Source of the DNA: Acidobacteriaceae bacterium
GTDB lineage: Bacteria; Acidobacteriota; Terriglobia; Terriglobales; Acidobacteriaceae
Assembly (NCBI GenBank): GCA_027307295.1
Contig: DAHUXF010000033.1
Coordinates: 1 to 13,621 of the forward strand
Length of the DNA: 13,621 nucleotides
Direction of reading: 5' to 3'
The notes beneath the pieces were generated by a model. It did no database searches. It was not told where the DNA came from and saw only the letters and a list, made by a program, of their open reading frames with translations. This document shows, piece by piece, positions 1-6,259 of this stretch (position 1 is the first letter of the stretch; every line of letters begins with the position of its first letter). The translations under genes and the position numbers were made by a program.

Positions 1-215
1 AGAAGAACAACTCCGTTGACTACTATATCCGCATCATACGATCCAATGGTTTGCCCGTGGAACCAGACTGGAAGAGAGACCTGCTGTTGAAACTGGATTC
101 CACGCTCTGTGAGAATGACCACCATTGCAGCTTCATACACTTTTTCGAGAAATCCGAAGCCCAGTTCGTTGTAAACCTCATAAAAAATGCCGATGATCTG
201 TTCGGTCAGTTCTGA
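1..215 (+). CDS. 3' end of an unrecognised gene (5' end outside the window)
   Basis: The frame that begins at position 3 is open from the window edge to a TGA at 213-215 and encodes about 70 residues. The fragment is rich in charged and aromatic residues. It has a Tyr-Tyr-Ile-Arg stretch near its start, two Cys in a short Cys-Glu-Asn-Asp-His-His-Cys stretch at about residues 37-43, and a hydrophobic end (Phe-Gly-Gln-Phe). Codon choice looks like real coding sequence, and there is no competing frame. I do not recognise the family. It is convergent with pyrB, with 48 bp between the two stop codons. The product could be any soluble protein with a helical C-terminus. I am fairly sure it is coding, and have no view on its role. 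Confidence 0.6.
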   Translation, partial: KNNSVDYYIRIIRSNGLPVEPDWKRDLLLKLDSTLCENDHHCSFIHFFEKSEAQFVVNLIKNADDLFGQF

Positions 216-223
216 ATATTTGT

Positions 224-256
224 ATCTGCGCTCATCTGCGTTTATCTGCGGCGAAG
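224..256. repeat. Copy 1 of a dispersed repeat made of three 10-nt units
   Basis: The motif ATCTGCGNNN occurs three times in tandem here, filling the gap between two convergent stop codons. A second copy at 11951-11983 matches at 29 of 33 positions. Both copies lie just downstream of a minus-strand gene and have the same orientation relative to it. Repeats of this general type are scattered in intergenic DNA of some soil bacteria; that comparison is from memory. Confidence 0.6.
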
Positions 257-263
257 GCATTTC

Positions 264-1169
264 TTATTGCACCCCCAGACAGATTGCCAGGATGGCCATG
301 CGCACATAAACGCCGTTGTGTACCTGTTCTTCCACCACGGACTGGGGGCCGTCGGCGACCTCGCTCTGGATTTCCATTCCGCGGACCATCGGCCCGGGAT
401 GCATGACAATGGCATCGCCCTTGGCCAGCTTCAGCCGCTCCGGCGTGAGTTGATAATGGGCAATGTAGTTGGCGGCATCCAGCTTAAGGCCGGCCAGGCG
501 CTCTTTCTGGACGCGCAGCATCATCACCACGTCAGTCTTGCGCGTGGCTTCTTCAATGTGCCGGGTTACTTTCACGCCGGGAGCCAGGGTGGTGGCATAT
601 TCGGGCAGCAGTTCAGGCGGCCCGCACAAAACAATCTGCGCGCCGAATTTTGAAAGCAGATGAACGTTGGAGCGCACCACGCGGCTGTGCTGGATGTCGC
701 CAACCATGGTGATGCGCAGGCCCTGCAGCGATTTTTTATGGCGCAGGATGGTATAGGCATCCAGCAATCCCTGCGATGGATGTTCATGCATGCCGTCACC
801 GGCATTGATGATGGGAATTTGCAGAGTGCGCGCAAGCACATGGGGCGCGCCGGAAGAGGGATGCCGTACCACGATGCAGTCCGCGCCCAGGGCCTGCAGG
901 GTCTTGCCGGTATCCACCAGGGACTCGCCTTTTGCGATGCTTGAGGCCGTGGCGCTAATAATTGAGGTGTGGGTACCCAGCAGCTTGGCCGCGAACTCAA
1001 AAGAAACGCGGGTGCGCGTGGACGCTTCATAAAAAAGAAGGGCAATGCGTTTTCCGCGCAATAAAGGCCTTGGATTGCCGGATTGCATGCGCCGGGCCAG
1101 CTTTAGAAAAGAAGTAATCTCGTCGGTGGAAAGGTGCTCGAGTTCGAGTAACGAGCGTTTGCGCGGCAT
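264..1169 (-). CDS. pyrB: Aspartate carbamoyltransferase, catalytic chain
   Basis: PyrB condenses carbamoyl phosphate with L-aspartate to N-carbamoyl-aspartate, the committed step of pyrimidine synthesis in the cytoplasm. The 301-residue length fits the family. The carbamoyl-phosphate loop Ser-Thr-Arg-Thr-Arg is at 50-54, the mobile loop with Lys80 is at about 77-83, His-Pro-Ser-Gln is at 130-133, a Gly-Asp-Ile-Gln-His-Ser-Arg stretch begins at 157, the aspartate-site Arg-Val-Gln is at 219-221, and His-Pro-Gly-Pro is at 257-260. The active site therefore looks complete. The ATG lies 2 bp after the pyrR stop, so the two are probably co-transcribed and translationally coupled. A weak GGTGGAG lies about 14 nt upstream of the start. 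No pyrI regulatory chain is visible. Unusually, pyrC does not follow: the next gene is convergent. Confidence 0.96.
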   Translation of the reverse strand: MPRKRSLLELEHLSTDEITSFLKLARRMQSGNPRPLLRGKRIALLFYEASTRTRVSFEFAAKLLGTHTSIISATASSIAKGESLVDTGKTLQALGADCIVVRHPSSGAPHVLARTLQIPIINAGDGMHEHPSQGLLDAYTILRHKKSLQGLRITMVGDIQHSRVVRSNVHLLSKFGAQIVLCGPPELLPEYATTLAPGVKVTRHIEEATRKTDVVMMLRVQKERLAGLKLDAANYIAHYQLTPERLKLAKGDAIVMHPGPMVRGMEIQSEVADGPQSVVEEQVHNGVYVRMAILAICLGVQ

Positions 1170-1171
1170 TG

Positions 1172-1747
1172 CTAATCTGTGCGCTCCACCAGCAGGACCT
1201 GCTCTTCGTGGTCAATCTCGTTAAGCTTCACTTCAATAATTTCCTGGTCGGTGGTCTGTACCGTGCGGCCGATGAAAACGGCTTCAATCGGCAGCTCGCG
1301 ATGGCCGCGGTCAATCAGCACGCAGAGCTGCACCCGGCGCGGACGCCCATGATCGAAAAGTGCGTCCATGGCGGCGCGAACGGTGCGTCCGGTGTAGAGG
1401 ACGTCATCCAGCAGGATGACGTTTTTGTCCACAATGTCCGTACCCAGCGGAGTAGCTTTTTTTATCACCGGGGCAGCTCCCACGGTGGAGAGATCGTCAC
1501 GGTAAAGCGTGATGTCCAGAGTACCCACCGGCACCGGTTTTTTTTCAATCTGGCCAATGAGCGCGGCCAGGCGGTTGGCCAGCGGAACGCCGCGCCTCTT
1601 GATGCCCACAAGCACCAGGTTCTCCACGCCATTGTTCTTTTCCACAATCTGGTGGGCCAGGCGGACCAGGGTACGCTCAATTTCTGAGCCGGACATTAAA
1701 CGTCCTTTAACGTGCAGGTTGGGCAGGCGAGAAGCAGCAGGATTCAT
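1172..1747 (-). CDS. pyrR: PyrR: pyrimidine regulator / uracil phosphoribosyltransferase
   Basis: PyrR-family proteins have uracil phosphoribosyltransferase activity, and in Firmicutes they also attenuate pyr transcription by binding mRNA. The PRPP-binding loop (Leu-Leu-Asp-Asp-Val-Leu-Tyr-Thr-Gly-Arg-Thr) is at about residues 112-122. The typical Asp-Ile-Thr-Leu-Tyr-Arg-Asp-Asp-Leu is at 78-86 and Arg-Gly-His-Arg-Glu-Leu-Pro-Ile is at 147-154. I chose the ATG at 1747 (191 residues). It gives a length near the roughly 180 of Bacillus PyrR and has GGTGA just upstream, whereas an in-frame GTG at 1795 would add 16 residues unlike the family. pyrB starts 2 bp downstream. I see no terminator/antiterminator leader, because the upstream gene ends only 48 bp away. 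Any regulation must therefore act elsewhere, or the protein may serve mainly as a salvage enzyme. Confidence 0.94.
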   Translation of the reverse strand: MNPAASRLPNLHVKGRLMSGSEIERTLVRLAHQIVEKNNGVENLVLVGIKRRGVPLANRLAALIGQIEKKPVPVGTLDITLYRDDLSTVGAAPVIKKATPLGTDIVDKNVILLDDVLYTGRTVRAAMDALFDHGRPRRVQLCVLIDRGHRELPIEAVFIGRTVQTTDQEIIEVKLNEIDHEEQVLLVERTD

Positions 1748-1795
1748 GTCACCGAATGATATCCGATGGCGGCGAGACACGCCAAGTGCATCCAC

Positions 1796-2467
1796 TTAAT
1801 ACCGGGTCTGGGACTTTGAAGCGGCAGCCAGAATGCCGCTGACTACGCCTACCACCAGAAAAATCCCGAGAGAAATGGCCAGCGTAAAACCCATGAACGC
1901 CGTGAAGCCTGGATTGGTGGTAAACCAATAGATGATCTGCTGGTTCTGGGGATCTGTGGTCTGCTTTGCCATCTCCTGAAACCTGCTGATGATTTCAGGA
2001 CGATTCAGCGAGATGGTGGCTAAAAAAAATAGAAGAAAAGACAAAAAACTTAGTACGGAGGCAAAAGCCCCAAGCCGCGCGCCGTGTCTTCCTTGCAGCG
2101 GGCCCGGATGGAGCGTCCGGTATCGCTTGATGGCCCGCACAATGGCGTAAGGCAGAAGTACGAAAAGACCCAGCGGCAGCAAAATCAGGCTTAAGCAACC
2201 AGCCAATGCCGCAAGCGGCGACACAATCCGGAAATACAGGTTCCATTGAATGCCGCCTGGACGGTCCGCTGGGGATGTGGGCAGGCCCGCAGCAGAAAGC
2301 CCCAGGGAAGCTGCTGGATGATCGTTGGGAACGGAGCCTTCATTGTCTCTTTGCCCCGCAAATTCTGGTTGCGGCACAGACACTCTGATCTGGGGAGCAT
2401 TGCAGGATGAACAAAAAGCGGTCCTCTCGCTAACAGGTTGTCCGCACCGATAGCAGTTCTGTGGCAT
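1796..2467 (-). CDS. Zinc-ribbon membrane protein of unknown function
   Basis: The 223-residue product begins with a four-Cys zinc ribbon (Cys5, Cys8, Cys19, Cys22). A Pro/Ser/Gly-rich linker runs to about residue 75. Three hydrophobic stretches follow at about 82-112, 132-153 and 187-216, which look like membrane segments. Basic residues after the first segment (Arg-Ala-Ile-Lys-Arg-Tyr-Arg) suggest that this loop is cytoplasmic. The domain order, cytoplasmic zinc ribbon then a DUF4190-like or similar small membrane domain, is common in poorly characterised bacterial proteins, but I cannot name a family with confidence. It lies 48 bp upstream of pyrR on the same strand and may share its transcript. 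Nothing in the protein points to pyrimidine metabolism. The ATG at 2467 has only a weak ribosome-binding site. Confidence 0.8.
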   Translation of the reverse strand: MPQNCYRCGQPVSERTAFCSSCNAPQIRVSVPQPEFAGQRDNEGSVPNDHPAASLGLSAAGLPTSPADRPGGIQWNLYFRIVSPLAALAGCLSLILLPLGLFVLLPYAIVRAIKRYRTLHPGPLQGRHGARLGAFASVLSFLSFLLFFLATISLNRPEIISRFQEMAKQTTDPQNQQIIYWFTTNPGFTAFMGFTLAISLGIFLVVGVVSGILAAASKSQTRY

Positions 2468-2621
2468 TCATTACCAAGTTACAGGAGCCACATCAAAAAC
2501 AGCAACCCGCCAATGCGGCAAATAGTGGATGCTCCAGAACGCAGGTCAACGGTAATCAACCGCTTGCTCTTCCAATATCGGATGGGGGCGCCCCCTGAAG
2601 ATTCATTTCCGGCTGCAGGCG

Positions 2622-2978
2622 CTAGGCTTCCAGAATTTCCTTCAAAGCTTCCACCAACTCTCTGTCCTCATGCGCCGGTACCACCTTATCGACACCCTCA
2701 GGCAGGGTTTGGTCGATCAACTTTCCCCGAACCATCAGGATCACGCACAAAGACCGGCGGATCATCTTGAGCGATTGCGCCACGGACCATCCCTCCGTCT
2801 GTATGAAGTGCTCCTGGTCCAGAATAACTGCGTCGACGCGGTTATTCACGCAGATGGCCACGGCATGGTCAGGCGTAAATGTCATCATCAGACGGTAGCC
2901 CGATCCGCGCAGGGTTTTTGCAGTCCGGCTGTGACGGCGGTCAACCAGGAGCACGATGGTGGGAGGTGGATGCCTCAT
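2622..2978 (-). CDS. Degenerate response-regulator receiver protein (Kai operon, distal)
   Basis: The 118-residue protein has the alternating strand/helix pattern of a single receiver domain and nothing else. The first strand ends in Leu-Val-Asp13-Arg14, where a normal receiver has two or three acidic residues. The third strand ends in Val-Ile-Leu-Asp54, so the phosphorylatable Asp is kept. The conserved Thr/Ser appears to be Arg84, and the conserved Lys appears to be Pro100 in my hand alignment to CheY. Such a domain is unlikely to be phosphorylated normally and may act by protein binding. The start lies 10 bp after the kaiB stop, so it is probably the last gene of the kai operon, translated by coupling because no strong ribosome-binding site is visible. 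A diverged, still active receiver is the alternative. Confidence 0.75.
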   Translation of the reverse strand: MRHPPPTIVLLVDRRHSRTAKTLRGSGYRLMMTFTPDHAVAICVNNRVDAVILDQEHFIQTEGWSVAQSLKMIRRSLCVILMVRGKLIDQTLPEGVDKVVPAHEDRELVEALKEILEA

Positions 2979-2988
2979 GGAAGCGATT

Positions 2989-3360
2989 TTAGCGCCTGCC
3001 TCCGGCTGGTCTCAGGTCCAGGCCCACCAGAACCCTTTCCGTGTTGGAAAGATCTCCAATGATCTTTTTTACCGGCGTAGGCAGACGCCGTACCAGGGTG
3101 GGGACGGCAATGATCTGGTCGCCCGTGGCTAGTTTTGGCCACTCCAGAAGATCCACCACCTGAATTTTGTAAGCGCCGTGCATATGCTCTTCACAGAGTT
3201 GTTTCAGGTTCTCAAATGCGCGAATTGAAGTCGGCGTCATACCGGCTACATAGAGCCGCAACTCCCACACGGGGCGCTTAAAGGGACGGACCTTTTCCGC
3301 CTTGCCCGTGGCAGGGCGTCTGCGCGCGCTTCCGCGAGATGTGTTCTGTTTAGATGCCAT
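2989..3360 (-). CDS. kaiB: KaiB-family protein
   Basis: KaiB is a thioredoxin-like protein that, in cyanobacteria, switches fold, binds the KaiC ring and captures KaiA. The KaiB core covers about residues 32-116: Leu-Tyr-Val-Ala-Gly with Thr-Pro-Thr-Ser at 36-45, Val-Val-Asp-Leu-Leu at 68-72, and Ala-Val-Pro-Thr-Leu-Val to Ile-Gly-Asp-Leu-Ser at 85-105. The C-terminus ends Leu-Asp-Leu-Arg-Pro. Compared with the roughly 100-residue cyanobacterial protein, it has about 30 extra, strongly basic N-terminal residues. I prefer the ATG at 3360. It overlaps the kaiC stop by 11 bp and has AAAGGA about 10 nt upstream; a TTG at 3369 is the alternative. The overlap indicates translational coupling with kaiC. 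The partner is expected to be the adjacent KaiC. Confidence 0.93.
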   Translation of the reverse strand: MASKQNTSRGSARRRPATGKAEKVRPFKRPVWELRLYVAGMTPTSIRAFENLKQLCEEHMHGAYKIQVVDLLEWPKLATGDQIIAVPTLVRRLPTPVKKIIGDLSNTERVLVGLDLRPAGGRR

Positions 3361-4804
3361 GGATTTCAATTCCTTTGTTGCTTAAAGTAAAGGAGTGCAT
3401 GCGCGTATCGTGGGCCATGCCACGCGACTTCAATAGGTTCAACGTGCGCACCCGTTGCGCTTCTCCGTGATGAACATCGCGCAGCACCAGCCAGCTATCC
3501 ATCAGAGAAGAGATGCCGATAGCGGTCTCTTCCATCAGTTCGTTGCCATATACCAGGTTTGTGAACATGGCCGTGATGTTGTGGGTTTTCAGAAAATCGA
3601 TCAGGCGCGTCAGCATGGCCTTTACGGAATGCAGGTCGCCCACGCTGATCAGGTTGGTAATAGGGTCTACCACCACGACGTTGGGCTTGAACTGCTCCAC
3701 TTCCTGATATAGATGCGCCAGGTGTGCTTCCAGTCCAGCCGCGGTGGGGCGTGTGGCATGGATCCGGAGCAAGTCCTGCTGCATCCATTTTTCCAGGTCC
3801 AATCCCACGGACTTCATATTGCGCAGGATCTGGCTGGGAGACTCTTCATAAGCGAAGTAAAGTGCGCGCTCCTTCCGCGTGCAGGCCGCCCCGGCAAAGG
3901 CCGCTGCAAAGCTTGATTTCCCGGTCCCGGCTGTTCCCGTGATCAGGATGCTTGCGCCACGGAAAAAGCCTTGATTTGCCAGCATAACGTCAAGACTTGG
4001 TATGCCGGAGGAAAGCCGCTCTGTGGGGGCGCTATGCGTCAATCCAACAGATGTGATGGGAACAACCGAAATCCCCTCATCATCGAGAAGAAAAGGGTAC
4101 TCATTGGTTTCATGCGATGATCCGCGATATTTAACCACGCGCAAGCGCCGGGTGGAGATCTGCTCCGTCACGCGATGGTCGAGAACAATGACACAATCGG
4201 CCACGTATTCTTCCAGACCGTAGCGGGTAAGGGCTTTCTCTCCCACTTCCGCGGTCACCACAGCAGTAACGCCGGCATCTTTGAGCCAGTGAAACAGACG
4301 CCGCAGTTCGGCGCGAACAATGCCATGGTTCGTCAGCCCCAGAAAGAGGAGTTCAATCGTATCCAGAAGCACACGCTTGGCTTTGACCTTCTCAATGGCG
4401 GCACGCAGGCGAATGAAGAGTCCTTCAAGATCGTATTCGCCTGTCTCTTCAATCTGCTTGCGTTCTACATGGACATAGTCCATTGCCAGTTTCTTGGTTC
4501 GAACCAGCGCCGGCAGGTCATAGCCAAGCGAGGCCACATTGGTCACCAGTTCGTCGACCGTCTCTTCCATGGCCACGCAGACTCCGGGCTCGCCATAGAG
4601 GGTGGCCCCACGCACCAGAAATTCCAGCCCGAGCAGGGTCTTTCCTGTCCCAGGCCCACCGCAGACCAGAGCGGTCCGGCCTTTGGGAAAACCGCCGTGC
4701 GTTACCTGGTCCAGTCCGCGAATTCCGGTCGGCACTTTTTCCAGCACCATGGAAGGGCGGGGAGCGAAGAGGTTCTTCTTTTTAATTGCAGTGCTTGCTG
4801 CCAT
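3350..4804 (-). CDS. kaiC: KaiC-family ATPase, two RecA-like domains
   Basis: KaiC is a hexameric ATPase and autokinase, the core of the cyanobacterial circadian oscillator. Relatives in other bacteria have timing or stress roles. The 484 residues form two domains. In the first, Walker A (Gly-Gly-Pro-Gly-Thr-Gly-Lys-Thr) is at 49-56, catalytic Glu-Glu at 80-81 and Walker B around Leu-Leu-Asp148. In the second, Walker A is at 290-297, Glu-Glu at 320-321 and Walker B at 376-380. The segment aligned with the Synechococcus phosphosites carries Thr427, Ser432 and Ser433 (Thr426, Ser431 and Thr432 there). The protein ends near cyanobacterial residue 487 and so lacks the A-loop exit and KaiA-binding tail. 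The ATG has AAGGA about 7 nt upstream, 16 bp after the preceding gene. It overlaps kaiB. No kaiA lies in the window. Confidence 0.95.
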   Translation of the reverse strand: MAASTAIKKKNLFAPRPSMVLEKVPTGIRGLDQVTHGGFPKGRTALVCGGPGTGKTLLGLEFLVRGATLYGEPGVCVAMEETVDELVTNVASLGYDLPALVRTKKLAMDYVHVERKQIEETGEYDLEGLFIRLRAAIEKVKAKRVLLDTIELLFLGLTNHGIVRAELRRLFHWLKDAGVTAVVTAEVGEKALTRYGLEEYVADCVIVLDHRVTEQISTRRLRVVKYRGSSHETNEYPFLLDDEGISVVPITSVGLTHSAPTERLSSGIPSLDVMLANQGFFRGASILITGTAGTGKSSFAAAFAGAACTRKERALYFAYEESPSQILRNMKSVGLDLEKWMQQDLLRIHATRPTAAGLEAHLAHLYQEVEQFKPNVVVVDPITNLISVGDLHSVKAMLTRLIDFLKTHNITAMFTNLVYGNELMEETAIGISSLMDSWLVLRDVHHGEAQRVRTLNLLKSRGMAHDTRMHSFTLSNKGIEIHGI

Positions 4805-4820
4805 ATTTGTCCTTATGTAC

Positions 4821-5231
4821 TCACAAAGATGAAGGCCTGGGGCCTTCAGGATCAGAACTCTCTGCCGGACGCTGCTTGTCAGAGCCCAGGATCATTCGTT
4901 GAAGCGTCTCCAGTAAAAGCTGGGGATCACCCAATGTTTCCAATTGCTCATCCACAACCCCGGTAGAGAACTGTGTTCCGCTGCTTTTGCTCAAGGCGAT
5001 GATGGGCGCCGTCTGATTCAGGCGTCTCAGCGTCCGCGCCAGCTCAAGGCACTCTTCAGCGCGAATGGAGTCGCCGAATACCACTGCGTGGACCACTGAG
5101 CCGCTAAAAATTCGTGCAGCCTCTCCGGGGTTGTCCGTGGACAAGACCTGATACCCGGCATGCTCCAGGATCAGTTTCCGCGTGACCTGCGCGGATGAGA
5201 TTTTGCTTACACAAAGGACAGTCCATCCCAT
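4821..5231 (-). CDS. Pseudo-receiver-like protein (Kai operon, first gene)
   Basis: This protein of about 136 residues aligns by hand with a CheY-type receiver, followed by a polar, Pro/Ser-rich tail of about 25 residues. The first strand, which normally ends in acidic residues, ends in Val-Ser9-Lys10, so the metal-binding pair is gone. Asp54 (Phe-Gly-Asp-Ser) lies at or next to the phosphorylation position, and Ser81 could fill the Thr/Ser place. The conserved Lys appears to be replaced, roughly by Thr99. This is the pattern of a pseudo-receiver, the domain type found in KaiA and CikA. The gene stops 16 bp before kaiC and probably opens the operon. I chose the ATG at 5231; an in-frame TTG at 5252 would add seven residues. 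Function is not known; binding to KaiB or KaiC is inference. Confidence 0.75.
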   Translation of the reverse strand: MGWTVLCVSKISSAQVTRKLILEHAGYQVLSTDNPGEAARIFSGSVVHAVVFGDSIRAEECLELARTLRRLNQTAPIIALSKSSGTQFSTGVVDEQLETLGDPQLLLETLQRMILGSDKQRPAESSDPEGPRPSSL

Positions 5232-5582
5232 TGCAATATAGTCAGCTTCCAAAATTTAAATTTGTGCTGGGTGGCGGCGAAAGCCGTTCCCCACTTTGCG
5301 GTCTCAAACTACGTACTCGCTTTGAGCGAAAACAGGACCACATCAACTCGTTGCTGGGGTGTCACATGTTGCGCGCTGACGCAAGAGCCCAGCTCGTAAC
5401 ACGACCTAAGATGCCTGGTTCCCGGCGATTGGATGCTTTGCGGATTGACGAAAAGGACTGTGAAAAAGTTAAGAAACAATGATTGCGATGGGGCGGGGCG
5501 GTGTTGCTCAGTTTGAAACTGAGCTACTACCGGCGGGGGTCTCCACCTTGATATTTTTCCATCTCAATATAGATTTGGCAGA
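5232..5582. other. 350-bp non-coding region upstream of the kai operon
   Basis: I find no convincing gene here. Short plus-strand open frames run into the neighbouring genes and have neither family features nor ribosome-binding sites. The region should contain the kai promoter and the 3' end of the lipoprotein transcript. The part nearest the kai start is AT-rich. It includes a TATATT at 5235-5240 (minus strand), but that is too close to the ATG to be a normal -10 for it. The perfect palindrome at 5506-5524 is listed separately. I see no clear terminator with a T-run. Confidence 0.6.
5506..5524. repeat. 19-nt perfect inverted repeat near the lipoprotein gene's end
   Basis: GCTCAGTTTGAAACTGAGC reads as its own complement around a single central base. 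It lies 59 bp past the stop of the lipoprotein gene. No T-run follows on either strand, so it is a poor intrinsic terminator. It could be an operator, an RNA-stabilising hairpin, or the end of a lost mobile element. Confidence 0.55.
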
Positions 5583-6158
5583 TCAGCTTGGGTCCTTATG
5601 CTCCCACGCCCGCACATACACCAGGATGAATTCAGATCCGCTGCCGTTCGGCTTGACGGCCACAATGCGCTGATTGTTTTCCGTGCCCACCTTGAGCTCT
5701 TCTTTGAACTCGTGATCTGAGGTGCTACGGTCGTTGCATGTGACTTCAGCGTCGTTGTCGCGATGGCGGAAACTCATAGTAAAACTACCCGTGCAATCCA
5801 CCACTTTGCCGTACCGGCCCATTTCTTTGCGGTAGAAGGACATAATCTTGTCAGAGGAATCATCGGATTGAAACCTGGCGGCCACCACTTTCAATCCAAA
5901 GAGCGAACTGGAGATATTCACATTGGCGTTGTGGTGCCTGTCATCCTCGTCATTTTTGGCCCGCGCGCCTGGATAGAGCGCCAATCCGGTCTCGCGTGCA
6001 TCGGAACCGCCCTCCCGCACGCTGAGCGAGCCGAAAGGCGTCCGGATGTCCACGTCATGCTTTTCGGCGCTGTCCTTGTCATGCGTGGTGATGGAGCACC
6101 CGGCAAGAGTGAAAATGCAGAAAACGGCTGCAAAAGCTGCGAATAAAGCGCGGCGCAT
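5583..6158 (-). CDS. Lipoprotein of unknown function
   Basis: The 191-residue product has a classical lipoprotein signal: Met-Arg-Arg, a hydrophobic stretch to about residue 18, and the lipobox Leu-Ala-Gly-Cys at 18-21, with Cys21 as the lipidated residue. The mature part begins with a charged, Asp/His-rich stretch. It then has a Leu-Tyr-Pro-Gly-Ala motif at about 61-65, an Asp-Asp-rich segment, and a predicted alpha/beta region containing Phe-Tyr-Arg-Lys-Glu and two Cys (in Asp-Cys-Thr and Thr-Cys-Asn) that could form a disulfide. The Leu-Tyr-Pro-Gly motif followed by a 'movement of Phe-Tyr' region recalls secreted proteins of unknown function in Acidobacteria; this is from memory. The start is secure: AGGAGG stands 6 nt before the ATG. 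A possible ECF-type promoter lies 38-66 bp upstream. It probably forms its own transcription unit. Confidence 0.88.
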   Translation of the reverse strand: MRRALFAAFAAVFCIFTLAGCSITTHDKDSAEKHDVDIRTPFGSLSVREGGSDARETGLALYPGARAKNDEDDRHHNANVNISSSLFGLKVVAARFQSDDSSDKIMSFYRKEMGRYGKVVDCTGSFTMSFRHRDNDAEVTCNDRSTSDHEFKEELKVGTENNQRIVAVKPNGSGSEFILVYVRAWEHKDPS

Positions 6159-6195
6159 GAAATCCTCCTGATGGGCGGAGTCTGGCCCCTGGCTT

Positions 6196-6224
6196 ATATA
6201 CGCCGGAGCCGGGGTAAAAGTTCC
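6196..6224 (-). promoter_or_regulatory. Possible ECF-sigma-type promoter of the lipoprotein gene
   Basis: On the minus strand GGAACTT (6224-6218) is followed after 16 nt by GTATAT (6201-6196), which runs into TATATAA. GGAACTT is the classical -35 element of RpoE-like ECF sigma factors. The distance to the ATG at 6158 leaves room for a short leader with the AGGAGG site. The -10 match is partial, and a hairpin (AGCCGG...CCGGCT, 6207-6228) overlaps the element, so this is tentative. Confidence 0.4.
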
Positions 6225-6259
6225 GGCTTTCTTACGCAGCCAGAGGGCGGATTGCAGGC

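Noticed and set aside
1169..1687. 172-residue plus-strand open frame
   Set aside because: Antisense shadow of pyrR; no recognisable motif.
1748..1798. PyrR-type attenuator leader before pyrR
   Set aside because: Only 48 bp separate the upstream stop and the pyrR ATG. No terminator/antiterminator pair can be drawn there.
2584..2595. Palindrome GGGGGCGCCCCC after the second receiver gene as a terminator
   Set aside because: No usable loop and no T-run on the minus strand; likely chance in a GC-rich stretch.
4175..4966. 263-residue plus-strand open frame
   Set aside because: It lies antisense to kaiC and the first receiver gene, which have strong family motifs. The translated sequence has no domain features.
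5235..5240. TATATT (minus strand) as the kai operon -10 box
   Set aside because: It lies 4 bp before the chosen ATG, so transcription would begin inside the gene; no -35 is present either.
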